From contig QHOQ01000144.1 in assembly GCA_003219355.1 (NCBI GenBank), forward strand, positions 1,460 to 7,709: a DNA stretch of 6,250 bases, written 5' to 3'. A program made the position numbers and the translations under genes. Positions 1 through 6,250 of the stretch are shown here, in pieces. Under the pieces are notes generated by a model. The model did no database searches. It worked only from the letters and a program-made list of their open reading frames with translations, and was not told where the DNA came from. How positions within the stretch are numbered: position 1 is the first letter of the stretch; each line of letters starts with the position of its first letter. This DNA comes from Verrucomicrobiota bacterium. GTDB taxonomy: Bacteria; Verrucomicrobiota; Verrucomicrobiia; Chthoniobacterales; UBA10450.

Positions 1-1014
1 GTCGCGGCCGCGCTTTTTGTGATTGCGATGCTCGTCTGGCAGGGAGTCAGTGCACAAGGCGCGCCGGATCCAACGCGTCCCAATACAAGCCCGACCGTCG
101 CGTTCCTCGATATCGGTGTTCTGGTGTTTCGCGAAGGATTGGAGTGCATACTCGTCTTGGCCGCTATTACCGCCAGCATGACTGGCCCGAAGCGGACGCA
201 CCGACGGCCGGTCGCTTTCGGCGCCGGTTTGGCGTTTCTAGCGACATTAATCACGTGGTGTATCGCGGTGCGAATTGTCGGCTCGCTTAGCGACAACATG
301 TCGGCGCTCGATCTCCAAGCGGCAACAGGGCTGCTTGCTGTGATTGTTCTGCTGGTGATCATGAACTGGTTTTTCCACAAAATTTATTGGGGCGGATGGA
401 TCCGGGCACACAATCGCCGCAGAAAAAATTTGCTCGCGGACGCGAGCGCCGACGAAATCTCGCGCTCGCGCCTGTGGTGGGGATTGATCCTGCTGGGATT
501 TACGTCGCTTTATCGCGAGGGATTCGAGGTCGTTCTCTTTTTGCAGAGCTATTATCTGCGCCTGGGTGGCGGCGTGGTGTTGAAAGGCGCATTCCTCGGG
601 TTGGTTCTTACCGGGATGGTGGCCGTCCTCACCTTCGTTCTCCAGCAGCGTCTTCCTTATCGGAAAATGTTGATCACGACTGGTATTCTACTCGGCGTGG
701 TGTTGCTGGTGATGGTGGGCGAGCAAGCGCAAGAGATGCAGCTCGCGCAGTGGATCCCCACCACCGAGATCAATTCACTGAGCAGCTACATGCCGCCCTG
801 GATGGGTCTTTGGTTTGCGGTGTTTCCGACAACTGAAACACTCGTCGCTCAGCTGATTGCTGCGGTGTTGGTCGTTGGTTCTTATTATGCAGCGCGACAC
901 TTTGGCGGCGGTGCGCCGCCCGAAAGCGCGGAGCCGGTACAAGAAGCGCGAGTCGAGGCCAACGCTGCCATCGTCGAGCGACTGGAAACAGTTCCCGCAA
1001 TTTCGCACCGGTAA
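1..1014 (+). CDS. FTR1/EfeU-family high-affinity iron permease (5'-truncated)
   Basis: Inner-membrane permease of the FTR1 (OFeT) family, whose members import iron, classically as Fe3+ produced by coupled Fe2+ oxidation. Both diagnostic REGxE motifs are present. Counting from the GTG at 19, they are R38-E-G-L-E42 in the first core helix and R166-E-G-F-E170 in the fourth. About seven further hydrophobic helices lie near residues 28-54, 66-88, 100-119, 152-177, 185-208, 217-235 and 260-294. The frame is open to base 1 and reads VAAALF before the GTG, continuing the hydrophobic N-terminal stretch, so I treat the gene as starting upstream; GTG 19 is a fallback start. A basic loop (about 129-137) separates helices, and the tail after about 296 is polar and Ala/Glu-rich. 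The next gene, for a barrel protein, follows after 23 bp, so an operon is likely. Some bacterial FTR1 proteins carry an N-terminal cytochrome domain; whether this one does cannot be seen here. The family call is firm; the substrate is inferred. Confidence 0.92.
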   Translation, partial: VAAALFVIAMLVWQGVSAQGAPDPTRPNTSPTVAFLDIGVLVFREGLECILVLAAITASMTGPKRTHRRPVAFGAGLAFLATLITWCIAVRIVGSLSDNMSALDLQAATGLLAVIVLLVIMNWFFHKIYWGGWIRAHNRRRKNLLADASADEISRSRLWWGLILLGFTSLYREGFEVVLFLQSYYLRLGGGVVLKGAFLGLVLTGMVAVLTFVLQQRLPYRKMLITTGILLGVVLLVMVGEQAQEMQLAQWIPTTEINSLSSYMPPWMGLWFAVFPTTETLVAQLIAAVLVVGSYYAARHFGGGAPPESAEPVQEARVEANAAIVERLETVPAISHR

Positions 1015-1037
1015 TCTCGCCGGCCTGCGCATTCCTC

Positions 1038-1787
1038 ATGAAAAAACTTCGCTTAGTTTGCATTCTAATTCTGGCCTTTTCGACCTCTGTCTCTTTCGGC
1101 GGAGTTCGCCATTTCACATTTTTGTACGAAGCGCCTACGTCTGCGCGGGGAAGTCTGGAGTTGGAGAACTGGATCACATGGCAGCGCATTACCGGTCCCA
1201 GCCGTTCCGACGAGGTCGATTTTCGTCATGAACTCGAGTATGGCGTGACCGATAAATTCCAGATTAGCGTTTATCTGGCGGACTGGTTTTATGAGAGTAA
1301 TCAGGACCACGCGGGTTTTGCGTACTCCGATTCGGCGATCGAGTTAATCTACAACCTGACTAATCCCGTCGTCGATCCGATCGGATTGTCGATCTACGAC
1401 GAGATTAAGGCGGGCGATCGCCTGGTCGAATTGGAATCAAAACTGATCGCACAGAAGAATTTCGGTCCGCTTATCCTCGCATACAACGCCACACTCGAAG
1501 CAGTGTGGGAAGGCCGCGAACTTGAGGAACGAGAGGGTGAATTCTCGCAGGCAGTTGGTGCAAGTTACGAGATCTCTCCACGTATTTCGGCAGGAATAGA
1601 ACTGCTCCACGAATTTGTATTTCCAGAGTGGCGCGACGAAGAAAAGATAAGAAATCTCTTCGTTGGCCCAAACCTTTCCTATCGGCATCGAAATTGGTTT
1701 GTCACTGTCACCGCGCTCGCACAAGCGACTGATACGGATGATGAGCCCGATCTCCAAGTGCGCACAATCTTTGGTATCGGTTTATGA
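1038..1787 (+). CDS. Probable outer-membrane beta-barrel protein
   Basis: 249-residue exported protein, probably an outer-membrane barrel. The N-terminus is a clear signal peptide: MKK, a hydrophobic core (about residues 6-18) and small residues near 19-22. The mature part has no hydrophobic helix. It is a chain of short amphipathic strands rich in Tyr, Trp, Phe and Glu, separated by acidic turns. The segment ELEYGVTDKFQ (about residues 66-76) resembles the 'E-x-EYGLTD' strand-turn pattern common in small bacterial transporter-like outer-membrane barrels. The chain ends in a strand (RTIFGIGL), but without the classical terminal Phe. The ATG at 1038 was chosen because it immediately precedes the signal peptide; no Shine-Dalgarno sequence is visible. 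The gene lies 23 bp after the FTR1 gene and overlaps the cytochrome gene by 4 bp, suggesting a role in the same iron or redox process, perhaps as a pore. Its substrate cannot be read from the sequence. An uncharacterised periplasmic or surface beta protein is the alternative. Confidence 0.78.
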   Translation: MKKLRLVCILILAFSTSVSFGGVRHFTFLYEAPTSARGSLELENWITWQRITGPSRSDEVDFRHELEYGVTDKFQISVYLADWFYESNQDHAGFAYSDSAIELIYNLTNPVVDPIGLSIYDEIKAGDRLVELESKLIAQKNFGPLILAYNATLEAVWEGRELEEREGEFSQAVGASYEISPRISAGIELLHEFVFPEWRDEEKIRNLFVGPNLSYRHRNWFVTVTALAQATDTDDEPDLQVRTIFGIGL

Positions 1788-2119
1788 AATTGAAGCGTTT
1801 AACAACCTTTGCCGCAGCGATCGTTTGTCTTGTCGATCTTAGCAGTTGCGGAACGACAAGTTTTACCCCGCCGCCGGTCACAGCGGAACTGGCGCGAGCC
1901 GGAGCGCACCAACATGTCGATCTTGCCGCATTACGAGAGGGCCGCACGCTTTTTGTTTCGCGCTGCATTGAATGCCACACTCTGCCCGCTGTTTCACAAC
2001 ACAGCGCGACGGAGTGGCCACGGCTCATCGATGAAATGGCGGGACGTGCGAATTTGAAATCGACTGAACGTGACGCGGTCTTAGCCTATATCCTCGTTGC
2101 CCACTCGCAATCGCATTGA
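1784..2119 (+). CDS. Small monohaem c-type cytochrome lipoprotein
   Basis: 111-residue lipoprotein with one covalent haem site. The N-terminus has a lipoprotein signal: basic start MKLKR, a hydrophobic stretch, then the lipobox L19-S-S-C22, so Cys22 would be acylated after cleavage. A Pro/Thr-rich linker (about 24-33) follows. The haem-binding motif is C61-I-E-C-H65, preceded by a helix (GRTLFVSR) typical of cytochrome c. Met85, in the segment IDEMAGRANL, is the likely sixth iron ligand, and the terminal helix (about 94-106, ERDAVLAYIL) fits the C-terminal helix of the fold. The start overlaps the stop of the preceding gene as ATGA, so translational coupling is likely. It would act as a membrane-tethered one-electron carrier in the periplasm. 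With an FTR1 permease two genes upstream, it could accept electrons from Fe2+ oxidation; that partner role is inference. Cytochrome identity is strongly supported by the motif and the lipobox. Confidence 0.87.
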   Translation: MKLKRLTTFAAAIVCLVDLSSCGTTSFTPPPVTAELARAGAHQHVDLAALREGRTLFVSRCIECHTLPAVSQHSATEWPRLIDEMAGRANLKSTERDAVLAYILVAHSQSH

Positions 2120-2125
2120 AGATCG

Positions 2126-2179
2126 CCAGGCCTGGAGTTGTGCAAATCGCGCGATTCTAGTTGAACGGTGGCACAACTC
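2126..2179 (+). repeat. Nested palindromes / inverted repeat upstream of the propeller gene
   Basis: Three symmetric elements fill this gap. CCAGGCCTGG at 2126-2135 is a perfect 10-bp palindrome. AATCGCGCGATT at 2145-2156 is a perfect 12-bp palindrome. GAGTTGTGC at 2135-2143 is the exact reverse complement of GCACAACTC at 2171-2179, giving a possible 9-bp stem that encloses the 12-bp palindrome. No T-run follows, so a classical intrinsic terminator is not supported. An operator, an mRNA structure at the boundary between transcription units, or a 5'-leader hairpin are all possible. The downstream arm lies between the GTG at 2168 and the ATG at 2195, which slightly favours the ATG as the real start. 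Confidence 0.45.
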
Positions 2180-2194
2180 TCCCACCTTAGCCGG

Positions 2195-5100
2195 ATGATT
2201 ACGTCCACGTTACGCTTTCGCTTGCCCGCTTTAGTCATTTTTTCAGGTTTTGTTTTCGCTTTTTCAATTTCGTTCGCAGCCAGTCCGTCCCCCTCGCCCA
2301 CCCCCGTCGGCGCGATTGACGAAAAATTATTCAAGGGAATGCAGTGGCGACAGATCGGGCCGTTTCGCGGTGGACGCGCGCTGACGATCGAAGGCGTTCC
2401 TGGAGAACCGGACACTTATTATTTTGGGGCGGTCGCCGGCGGCGTTTGGAAAACAATCGACGGCGGCGCGAACTGGACTCCGTTGTTCGATAAGCAACCT
2501 ATTTCATCAATTGGCGCCATCGCGGTTGCGCCGTCAGATCACAATGTGATCTACGCAGGCACAGGAGAAGCGGCGATCCGCGGCAATACCACCTACGGCA
2601 CTGGAGTTTTCAAGTCCATCGATGGCGGCAAAACGTGGGAAAATGTCGGCTTAAAGGACAGTCGCCAAATCGGCGCGCTGATTGTCGATCCAAGAAATGA
2701 AAACGTAGTGTTGGTAGCGGGGCTCGGTCACGCGTTCGGTCCAAATCAGGAGCGCGGAATTTTTCGGACGACCGATGGTGGCAAAACGTGGACGAAGGTT
2801 TTATCGAAAGACGAAAACACTGGCGGGATCGATGTTGTCTTCGATCCACATAATCCGAACATCGTCTTTGCATCTCTCTGGCAGGCCCGCCGGCAGCCGT
2901 GGTTTTTCTCCAGCGGCGGCCCGGGCAGCGGACTTTATCGCTCGGAAGATAATGGCGTCACTTGGAAGCATCTCGAGGGAAACGGTCTTCCCGAAGGCAT
3001 TCTCGGCAAGATCGGCATAGCCGTTTCCGGCGCCGATTCCAACCGCATCTATGCCATCATCGAGGCCAAGGAGGGCGGCCTCTACCGCTCCGATGATGCC
3101 GGGCAGCATTGGACCCGCGTGAACGACGACGGCCGATTTCGTCAACGCGCCTGGTATTTCAGCAAAGTGTACGCTGATCCGAAATCACCAGACACCGTTT
3201 ATCTGGTGAACACCGGTCTCTTCCGTTCAGTCGATGGCGGCAAGACTTTCAATCTGTTGCCGGCACGGCACGGAGATCACCACGGACTCTGGATCGATCC
3301 GCAAAATCCAAATCGAATTGGGAACGCGAATGACGGTGGCGTAAACATCTCGACCGACGGCGGCAAAACGTGGACGACCCAAAACAACCAGCCAACTGCG
3401 CAGTTTTATCACGTCGCTGTGGACAATGCATTCCCATATCACGTTTATGGGGCGCAACAGGACAATTCGAACGTCGGCATCGCCAGTCGCACCGATTCCG
3501 GCGTGATCGGCCGCGAAAATTGGTTTGTCGCCGGCGGCGGCGAGTGCGGCTTTGTTGTGCCCGATCCGCGTGATTGGCACGTCATTTATTCGAACAACGA
3601 AGGCTACATCACTCGCTACGACAAAAATAAAGAGGAAGTGCAGGACGTCAGCGTCTGGCCGCTGGATAACTCGGGACACGGAGCTGCCGATCTCGTCCAT
3701 CGTTTTCAATGGGTCACGCCGCTTATGCTTTCACCGCACAACCCAGACGTGCTCTACACGGCCGCCGAATGCGTTTTCAAATCGACCGATCACGGACAAA
3801 GCTGGACACAAATCAGCGGCGATCTTACCCGCAACGATAAAAGCAAACAGCAGCCTAGTGGCGGCCCCCTCACAAACGACATCACTTCGGTCGAATATTA
3901 CGACACGGTTTTTGCGCTGGCCGAATCGTCGATAAAAAAAGGAACGATCTGGGCAGGCACGGATGATGGACTCGTGCACGTCACGACTGACGACGGGCAG
4001 CATTGGTCGAACGTCACGCCGAAAATGCCGGAGTGGAGCACGGTCGATCTGATCGAGCCGTCTCCGCATGACGGCACCACTGCCTACGTCGCAGTGGATC
4101 GACATAAGCTGGACGATTTCAAGCCATACATTTTTAAAACGACCGATCTGGGGAAAACCTGGACTCCGGTCGTACGTGGAATTCCCGATGGCGCGTACGT
4201 GCACGCCGTGCGCGAAGATCCGAAAAAGCGCGGTTTACTTTACGCGGGCACAGAGCTCGGCGTTTTTGTTTCGTTCGATGACGGCGCACATTGGCAACCG
4301 TCGCAATTAAATCTACCCGTTTCGCCAATTCACGATCTTGTGGTGAAAGATGACGATCTGGTGGTAGCGACGCACGGACGCTCATTTTGGGTGCTGGACG
4401 ATCTGACTCCGCTTCGCCAGATAAACCAGCAATCCGCACAGGCGGATATGATTCTCTACCAACCGCAGACAGCTTTGCGCTTGCATTACCCGGAGGAATT
4501 CGACAAACGGCAGCCGGTTGGAGACAACCCGCCTCCCGGCGCGATCATCGATTATTATTTTAAGACTGCACCGAAGGAGGAAGTCTCGCTCGAGATCCTC
4601 GACGCTTCAGGCAAAATCGTCAGGCACCTTTCCAGCAAAGAGAAAAAAGAAGGCGAGCAACCCCCAGAATGGCCGGATCGCGTCGAGCGCGTGAAAACGA
4701 TTCCAGCGAACGAAGGAATGAATCGATTCGCATGGGACTTGCGTTACGACGATCCGATCCAGATTCCCGGCGCGTTTTACTCCGGCACCGGTCCTAAGGG
4801 TCCTTTGGCGTTGCCCGGTGATTATCAGGTAAAACTGACTGTCGGCGGCAAATCACAAACTGCGCCGCTGCATCTGGTGATCGATCCGCGAACCAAAGGA
4901 CAAGAGGCAGCGCTGCAAAAGCAGTTCACTTCAGCGAGGCAGGTGAATGATCGCATTTCGCAGCTGCATCAGGCCGTCAACGAAATCCGCGATCTTAGGT
5001 CGCAGATTCAAACTCTGCACAAACGTTTCGGCGAGGATCAACGCGTAAAACCGGCGCTTGCGACAGCGGACGATCTCGATCACAAAATGTCAGAAGTGGA

Positions 5101-5386
5101 GCAAAAACTCATTCAAGTGAACATGAAAGGGTCGGAAGGAAACCTCGCGTTCCCGAACATGTTGAACGAACGCTTTGACACGTTCAGCCACGCAATCGAG
5201 GCCGGCGATGCTGAGCCGACCAAACCTCAGTTGGATGTCTTTCAACTGTTGAACAGCCAACTTGAGGATCAGTTAAAGAAATGGGCGCAACTTAAAAATG
5301 AGGACGTCCCGAAAGTGGGCGACTTAATCAAACAAGCGAATCTGCCTGCGCTGATCATCACGGAGAAGAAAAAAACTGAATTGTGA
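2195..5386 (+). CDS. Secreted Asp-box (BNR/sortilin-like) double beta-propeller protein
   Basis: Exported repeat protein of 1063 residues from ATG 2195. This start opens directly onto a signal peptide (basic MITSTLRFR, hydrophobic core, cleavage near FAAS at about residues 28-30). An in-frame GTG at 2168 would add nine residues; neither start has a Shine-Dalgarno sequence. Eleven Asp-boxes of the S/T-x-D-x-G-x-x-W/F type begin near residues 86, 140, 191, 249, 298, 344, 385, 529, 596, 648 and 692. Their number suggests two beta-propellers. The 385-529 gap holds other family-conserved segments (GAQQDN, GHGAADL, RFQWVTPL). THGRSFWVLDDL closes the propeller part at about 726-737. A beta-rich module follows (LEILDASGKIVRHL at about 799, GMNRFAWDL at about 841), then a charged helical region from about 907 to the end. 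The family is abundant in Acidobacteriota and Verrucomicrobiota and is often labelled 'glycosyl hydrolase', but Asp-boxes are structural and no catalytic set was recognised. A secreted binding or scaffold role is plausible; the function is unknown. Confidence 0.88.
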   Translation: MITSTLRFRLPALVIFSGFVFAFSISFAASPSPSPTPVGAIDEKLFKGMQWRQIGPFRGGRALTIEGVPGEPDTYYFGAVAGGVWKTIDGGANWTPLFDKQPISSIGAIAVAPSDHNVIYAGTGEAAIRGNTTYGTGVFKSIDGGKTWENVGLKDSRQIGALIVDPRNENVVLVAGLGHAFGPNQERGIFRTTDGGKTWTKVLSKDENTGGIDVVFDPHNPNIVFASLWQARRQPWFFSSGGPGSGLYRSEDNGVTWKHLEGNGLPEGILGKIGIAVSGADSNRIYAIIEAKEGGLYRSDDAGQHWTRVNDDGRFRQRAWYFSKVYADPKSPDTVYLVNTGLFRSVDGGKTFNLLPARHGDHHGLWIDPQNPNRIGNANDGGVNISTDGGKTWTTQNNQPTAQFYHVAVDNAFPYHVYGAQQDNSNVGIASRTDSGVIGRENWFVAGGGECGFVVPDPRDWHVIYSNNEGYITRYDKNKEEVQDVSVWPLDNSGHGAADLVHRFQWVTPLMLSPHNPDVLYTAAECVFKSTDHGQSWTQISGDLTRNDKSKQQPSGGPLTNDITSVEYYDTVFALAESSIKKGTIWAGTDDGLVHVTTDDGQHWSNVTPKMPEWSTVDLIEPSPHDGTTAYVAVDRHKLDDFKPYIFKTTDLGKTWTPVVRGIPDGAYVHAVREDPKKRGLLYAGTELGVFVSFDDGAHWQPSQLNLPVSPIHDLVVKDDDLVVATHGRSFWVLDDLTPLRQINQQSAQADMILYQPQTALRLHYPEEFDKRQPVGDNPPPGAIIDYYFKTAPKEEVSLEILDASGKIVRHLSSKEKKEGEQPPEWPDRVERVKTIPANEGMNRFAWDLRYDDPIQIPGAFYSGTGPKGPLALPGDYQVKLTVGGKSQTAPLHLVIDPRTKGQEAALQKQFTSARQVNDRISQLHQAVNEIRDLRSQIQTLHKRFGEDQRVKPALATADDLDHKMSEVEQKLIQVNMKGSEGNLAFPNMLNERFDTFSHAIEAGDAEPTKPQLDVFQLLNSQLEDQLKKWAQLKNEDVPKVGDLIKQANLPALIITEKKKTEL

Positions 5387-5480
5387 TCGGTAATCGTTAA
5401 TAGCATTGGCGCGATCACCATTCACCCGCTATCACCTATCGCGAGTCATAGCGCCTAAATCGGACGACGCGAGTTGATTC

Positions 5481-6236
5481 ATGGCAAGGACAGACAAAGC
5501 GGTTCTGCTCGCAGCTGGGCGAGGTACGCGAATGCGGGAGATGACTACCGATCTCCCCAAACCAATGCTCGAAGTACGTGGCAAGCCGGTTTTGCAGCAC
5601 ATTGTCGAAGGATTGCGGGACGCGGGCGTCCGGGGTTTCCTGATTATTGTCGGCTACCGCGCCGACACCGTCCAAAATTTCTTCGGGGATGGTTCCCGTT
5701 ACAACATCGAAATACAATATGCGACGCAGGTTGTGCAGGATGGAACCGGGCGCGTTGTTGACCTCGCCCGCAATTTCGCCGGCGATTCGCCCTTTGTCTT
5801 GAATTATGGCGACATCCTTGTCGATCCGGGAAACTACAAACGACTTGTCGATCTTCCCCACGATATCGAAGCGATTATTAGTGTGACGCGCGGTGAAGAT
5901 ACGAGCAAGGGCGGTGCTGTTTTTCTGAACGATCAAATGGAGCTTGTCGATCTTCGCGAGAAAGCAAAACCGGGCGAAGAAAGCAGTCCGTGGTATAACG
6001 CCGGCATTTACACTTTTCGACCGAGCATTTTCGAATTCACCGCAAAGTTGAAACCGTCGCCTCGCGGCGAGTACGAATTGACCGACGCAGTTCGCGCGCT
6101 CGCGCGATCGGGAAAAAAAGTGAAAGCGCTCGAACTCACAGGTGGATGGGCAGATGTGCGCGATCCCGAAATTCTCGCGCGCTTGAATCAGGCGTCACCA
6201 CCTGGAGGAATGAGCGCTGTCTCGTCCCAAGAATAA
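5481..6236 (+). CDS. Sugar-1-phosphate nucleotidyltransferase (NTP_transferase family)
   Basis: 251-residue cytosolic enzyme that would join a sugar 1-phosphate and an NTP to make an NDP-sugar with release of pyrophosphate. The Rossmann-like N-terminus carries the nucleotide-binding signature LLAAGRGTRM (G13-R17), with the catalytic Lys at K27 in LPKPML. Further family marks are Q86-D-G-T-G90, the metal-binding G110-D111 in NYGD, E160-K161, N173-A-G175 and W223-A-D225, where D225 is the likely second metal ligand. The length matches single-domain enzymes such as RmlA-, HddC- or RfbF-like transferases; there is no left-handed beta-helix acetyltransferase domain, so it is not a full GlmU. The sugar and base cannot be fixed from sequence alone. 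The ATG at 5481 is placed by the MARTDKAVLLAAG start of the fold. The gene is separated from the propeller gene by 94 bp, so it may have its own promoter. The tail after about residue 237 is poorly ordered and may overlap the next gene's start signals. Confidence 0.9.
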   Translation: MARTDKAVLLAAGRGTRMREMTTDLPKPMLEVRGKPVLQHIVEGLRDAGVRGFLIIVGYRADTVQNFFGDGSRYNIEIQYATQVVQDGTGRVVDLARNFAGDSPFVLNYGDILVDPGNYKRLVDLPHDIEAIISVTRGEDTSKGGAVFLNDQMELVDLREKAKPGEESSPWYNAGIYTFRPSIFEFTAKLKPSPRGEYELTDAVRALARSGKKVKALELTGGWADVRDPEILARLNQASPPGGMSAVSSQE

Positions 6237-6250
6237 ATGGCACGTCGCCG
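6204..6250 (+). other. Possible translation start region of the next gene (truncated)
   Basis: GGAGGA at 6204-6209 is a consensus Shine-Dalgarno sequence inside the end of the nucleotidyltransferase gene. Two candidate starts follow. CTG at 6217 has an ideal 7-nt spacing and opens a frame reading (M)SRPKNKWHVA to the window edge. ATG at 6237 directly abuts the TAA stop (6234-6236) and reads MARR, but lies 27 nt from the GGAGGA. Only a few codons are visible, so the product cannot be named. GGAGGA may also simply encode Gly-Gly. Confidence 0.3.

Noticed and set aside
770..1189. Minus-strand open frame of 139 codons across the end of the FTR1 gene and the start of the barrel gene
   Set aside because: It overlaps two well-supported plus-strand genes, has no recognisable motif, and its composition looks like a mirror of the coding strand.
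2631..3380. Near-identical DNA repeats GGCAAAACGTGG at several places
   Set aside because: They encode the GGKTW part of Asp-boxes and are explained by protein repeat structure, not by a separate DNA element.
3227..3709. Minus-strand open frame of 160 codons inside the propeller gene
   Set aside because: It lies opposite a strongly patterned repeat protein; the valine/isoleucine-rich translation is what antisense of Asp/Asn/Gly codons gives, and no domain is recognisable.
2195..5386. Sialidase or glycoside hydrolase function for the Asp-box protein
   Set aside because: Asp-boxes are structural turns shared by many propellers; no sialidase Arg triad or other catalytic set was recognised.
5381..5406. 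Promoter-like TTGTGA with TAATAG or TAGCAT downstream
   Set aside because: The spacing (11 or 14 bp) is too short for a standard sigma-70 promoter and the first box overlaps the stop codon.
5408..5455. Possible hairpins between the propeller and nucleotidyltransferase genes (GGCGC 5408-5412 with GCGCC 5451-5455; GCGAT 5411-5415 with ATCGC 5438-5442)
   Set aside because: The stems are only 5 bp, compete for the same bases, enclose long loops and have no T-run, so neither a terminator nor a riboswitch is supported.
5436..5936. Minus-strand open frame of 166 codons opposite the nucleotidyltransferase gene
   Set aside because: The plus-strand frame carries complete catalytic motifs; the antisense frame shows none and has no start context.

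Overview
The window carries five protein genes, all on the plus strand and tightly packed, at roughly 55% GC. The large Asp-box propeller protein and the FTR1-type permease with an N-terminal membrane anchor are typical of soil Verrucomicrobiota (Chthoniobacterales-like) or Acidobacteriota. The beta-barrel protein and the lipoprotein cytochrome both point to a Gram-negative envelope. None of the visible starts has a clear Shine-Dalgarno sequence, which also fits those groups. The taxonomic call is an inference from protein style; there is no marker gene here.

Positions 1-2119 look like one transcription unit of envelope genes: a 5'-truncated FTR1/EfeU-type iron permease (inner membrane), a probable outer-membrane beta-barrel protein (gap 23 bp), and a small lipoprotein with a single c-type haem motif (4-bp ATGA overlap). 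Together they suggest a metal-uptake or redox module: an outer-membrane passage, a periplasmic one-electron carrier, and an oxidation-dependent Fe permease. The usual partners EfeO/EfeB or FtrA/P19 are not in the window. This cluster is the best candidate for an under-described system.

Positions 2120-2194 are a short intergenic stretch unusually rich in symmetry: a 10-bp palindrome, a 12-bp palindrome and a 9-bp inverted repeat. The structure probably separates the iron cluster from the next gene.

Positions 2195-5386 encode a secreted protein of about 1060 residues. It has eleven recognisable Asp-boxes over two likely beta-propellers, followed by a beta-rich module and a helical, coiled-coil-like C-terminus. 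It belongs to the BNR/sortilin-like repeat family often mislabelled 'glycosyl hydrolase'.

Positions 5481-6236 encode a sugar-1-phosphate nucleotidyltransferase, probably supplying an NDP-sugar for cell-envelope polysaccharide. The last bases probably contain the start of another gene. No tRNA, rRNA, CRISPR, insertion sequence or phage feature was seen. The only gaps are 23, 75 and 94 bp.
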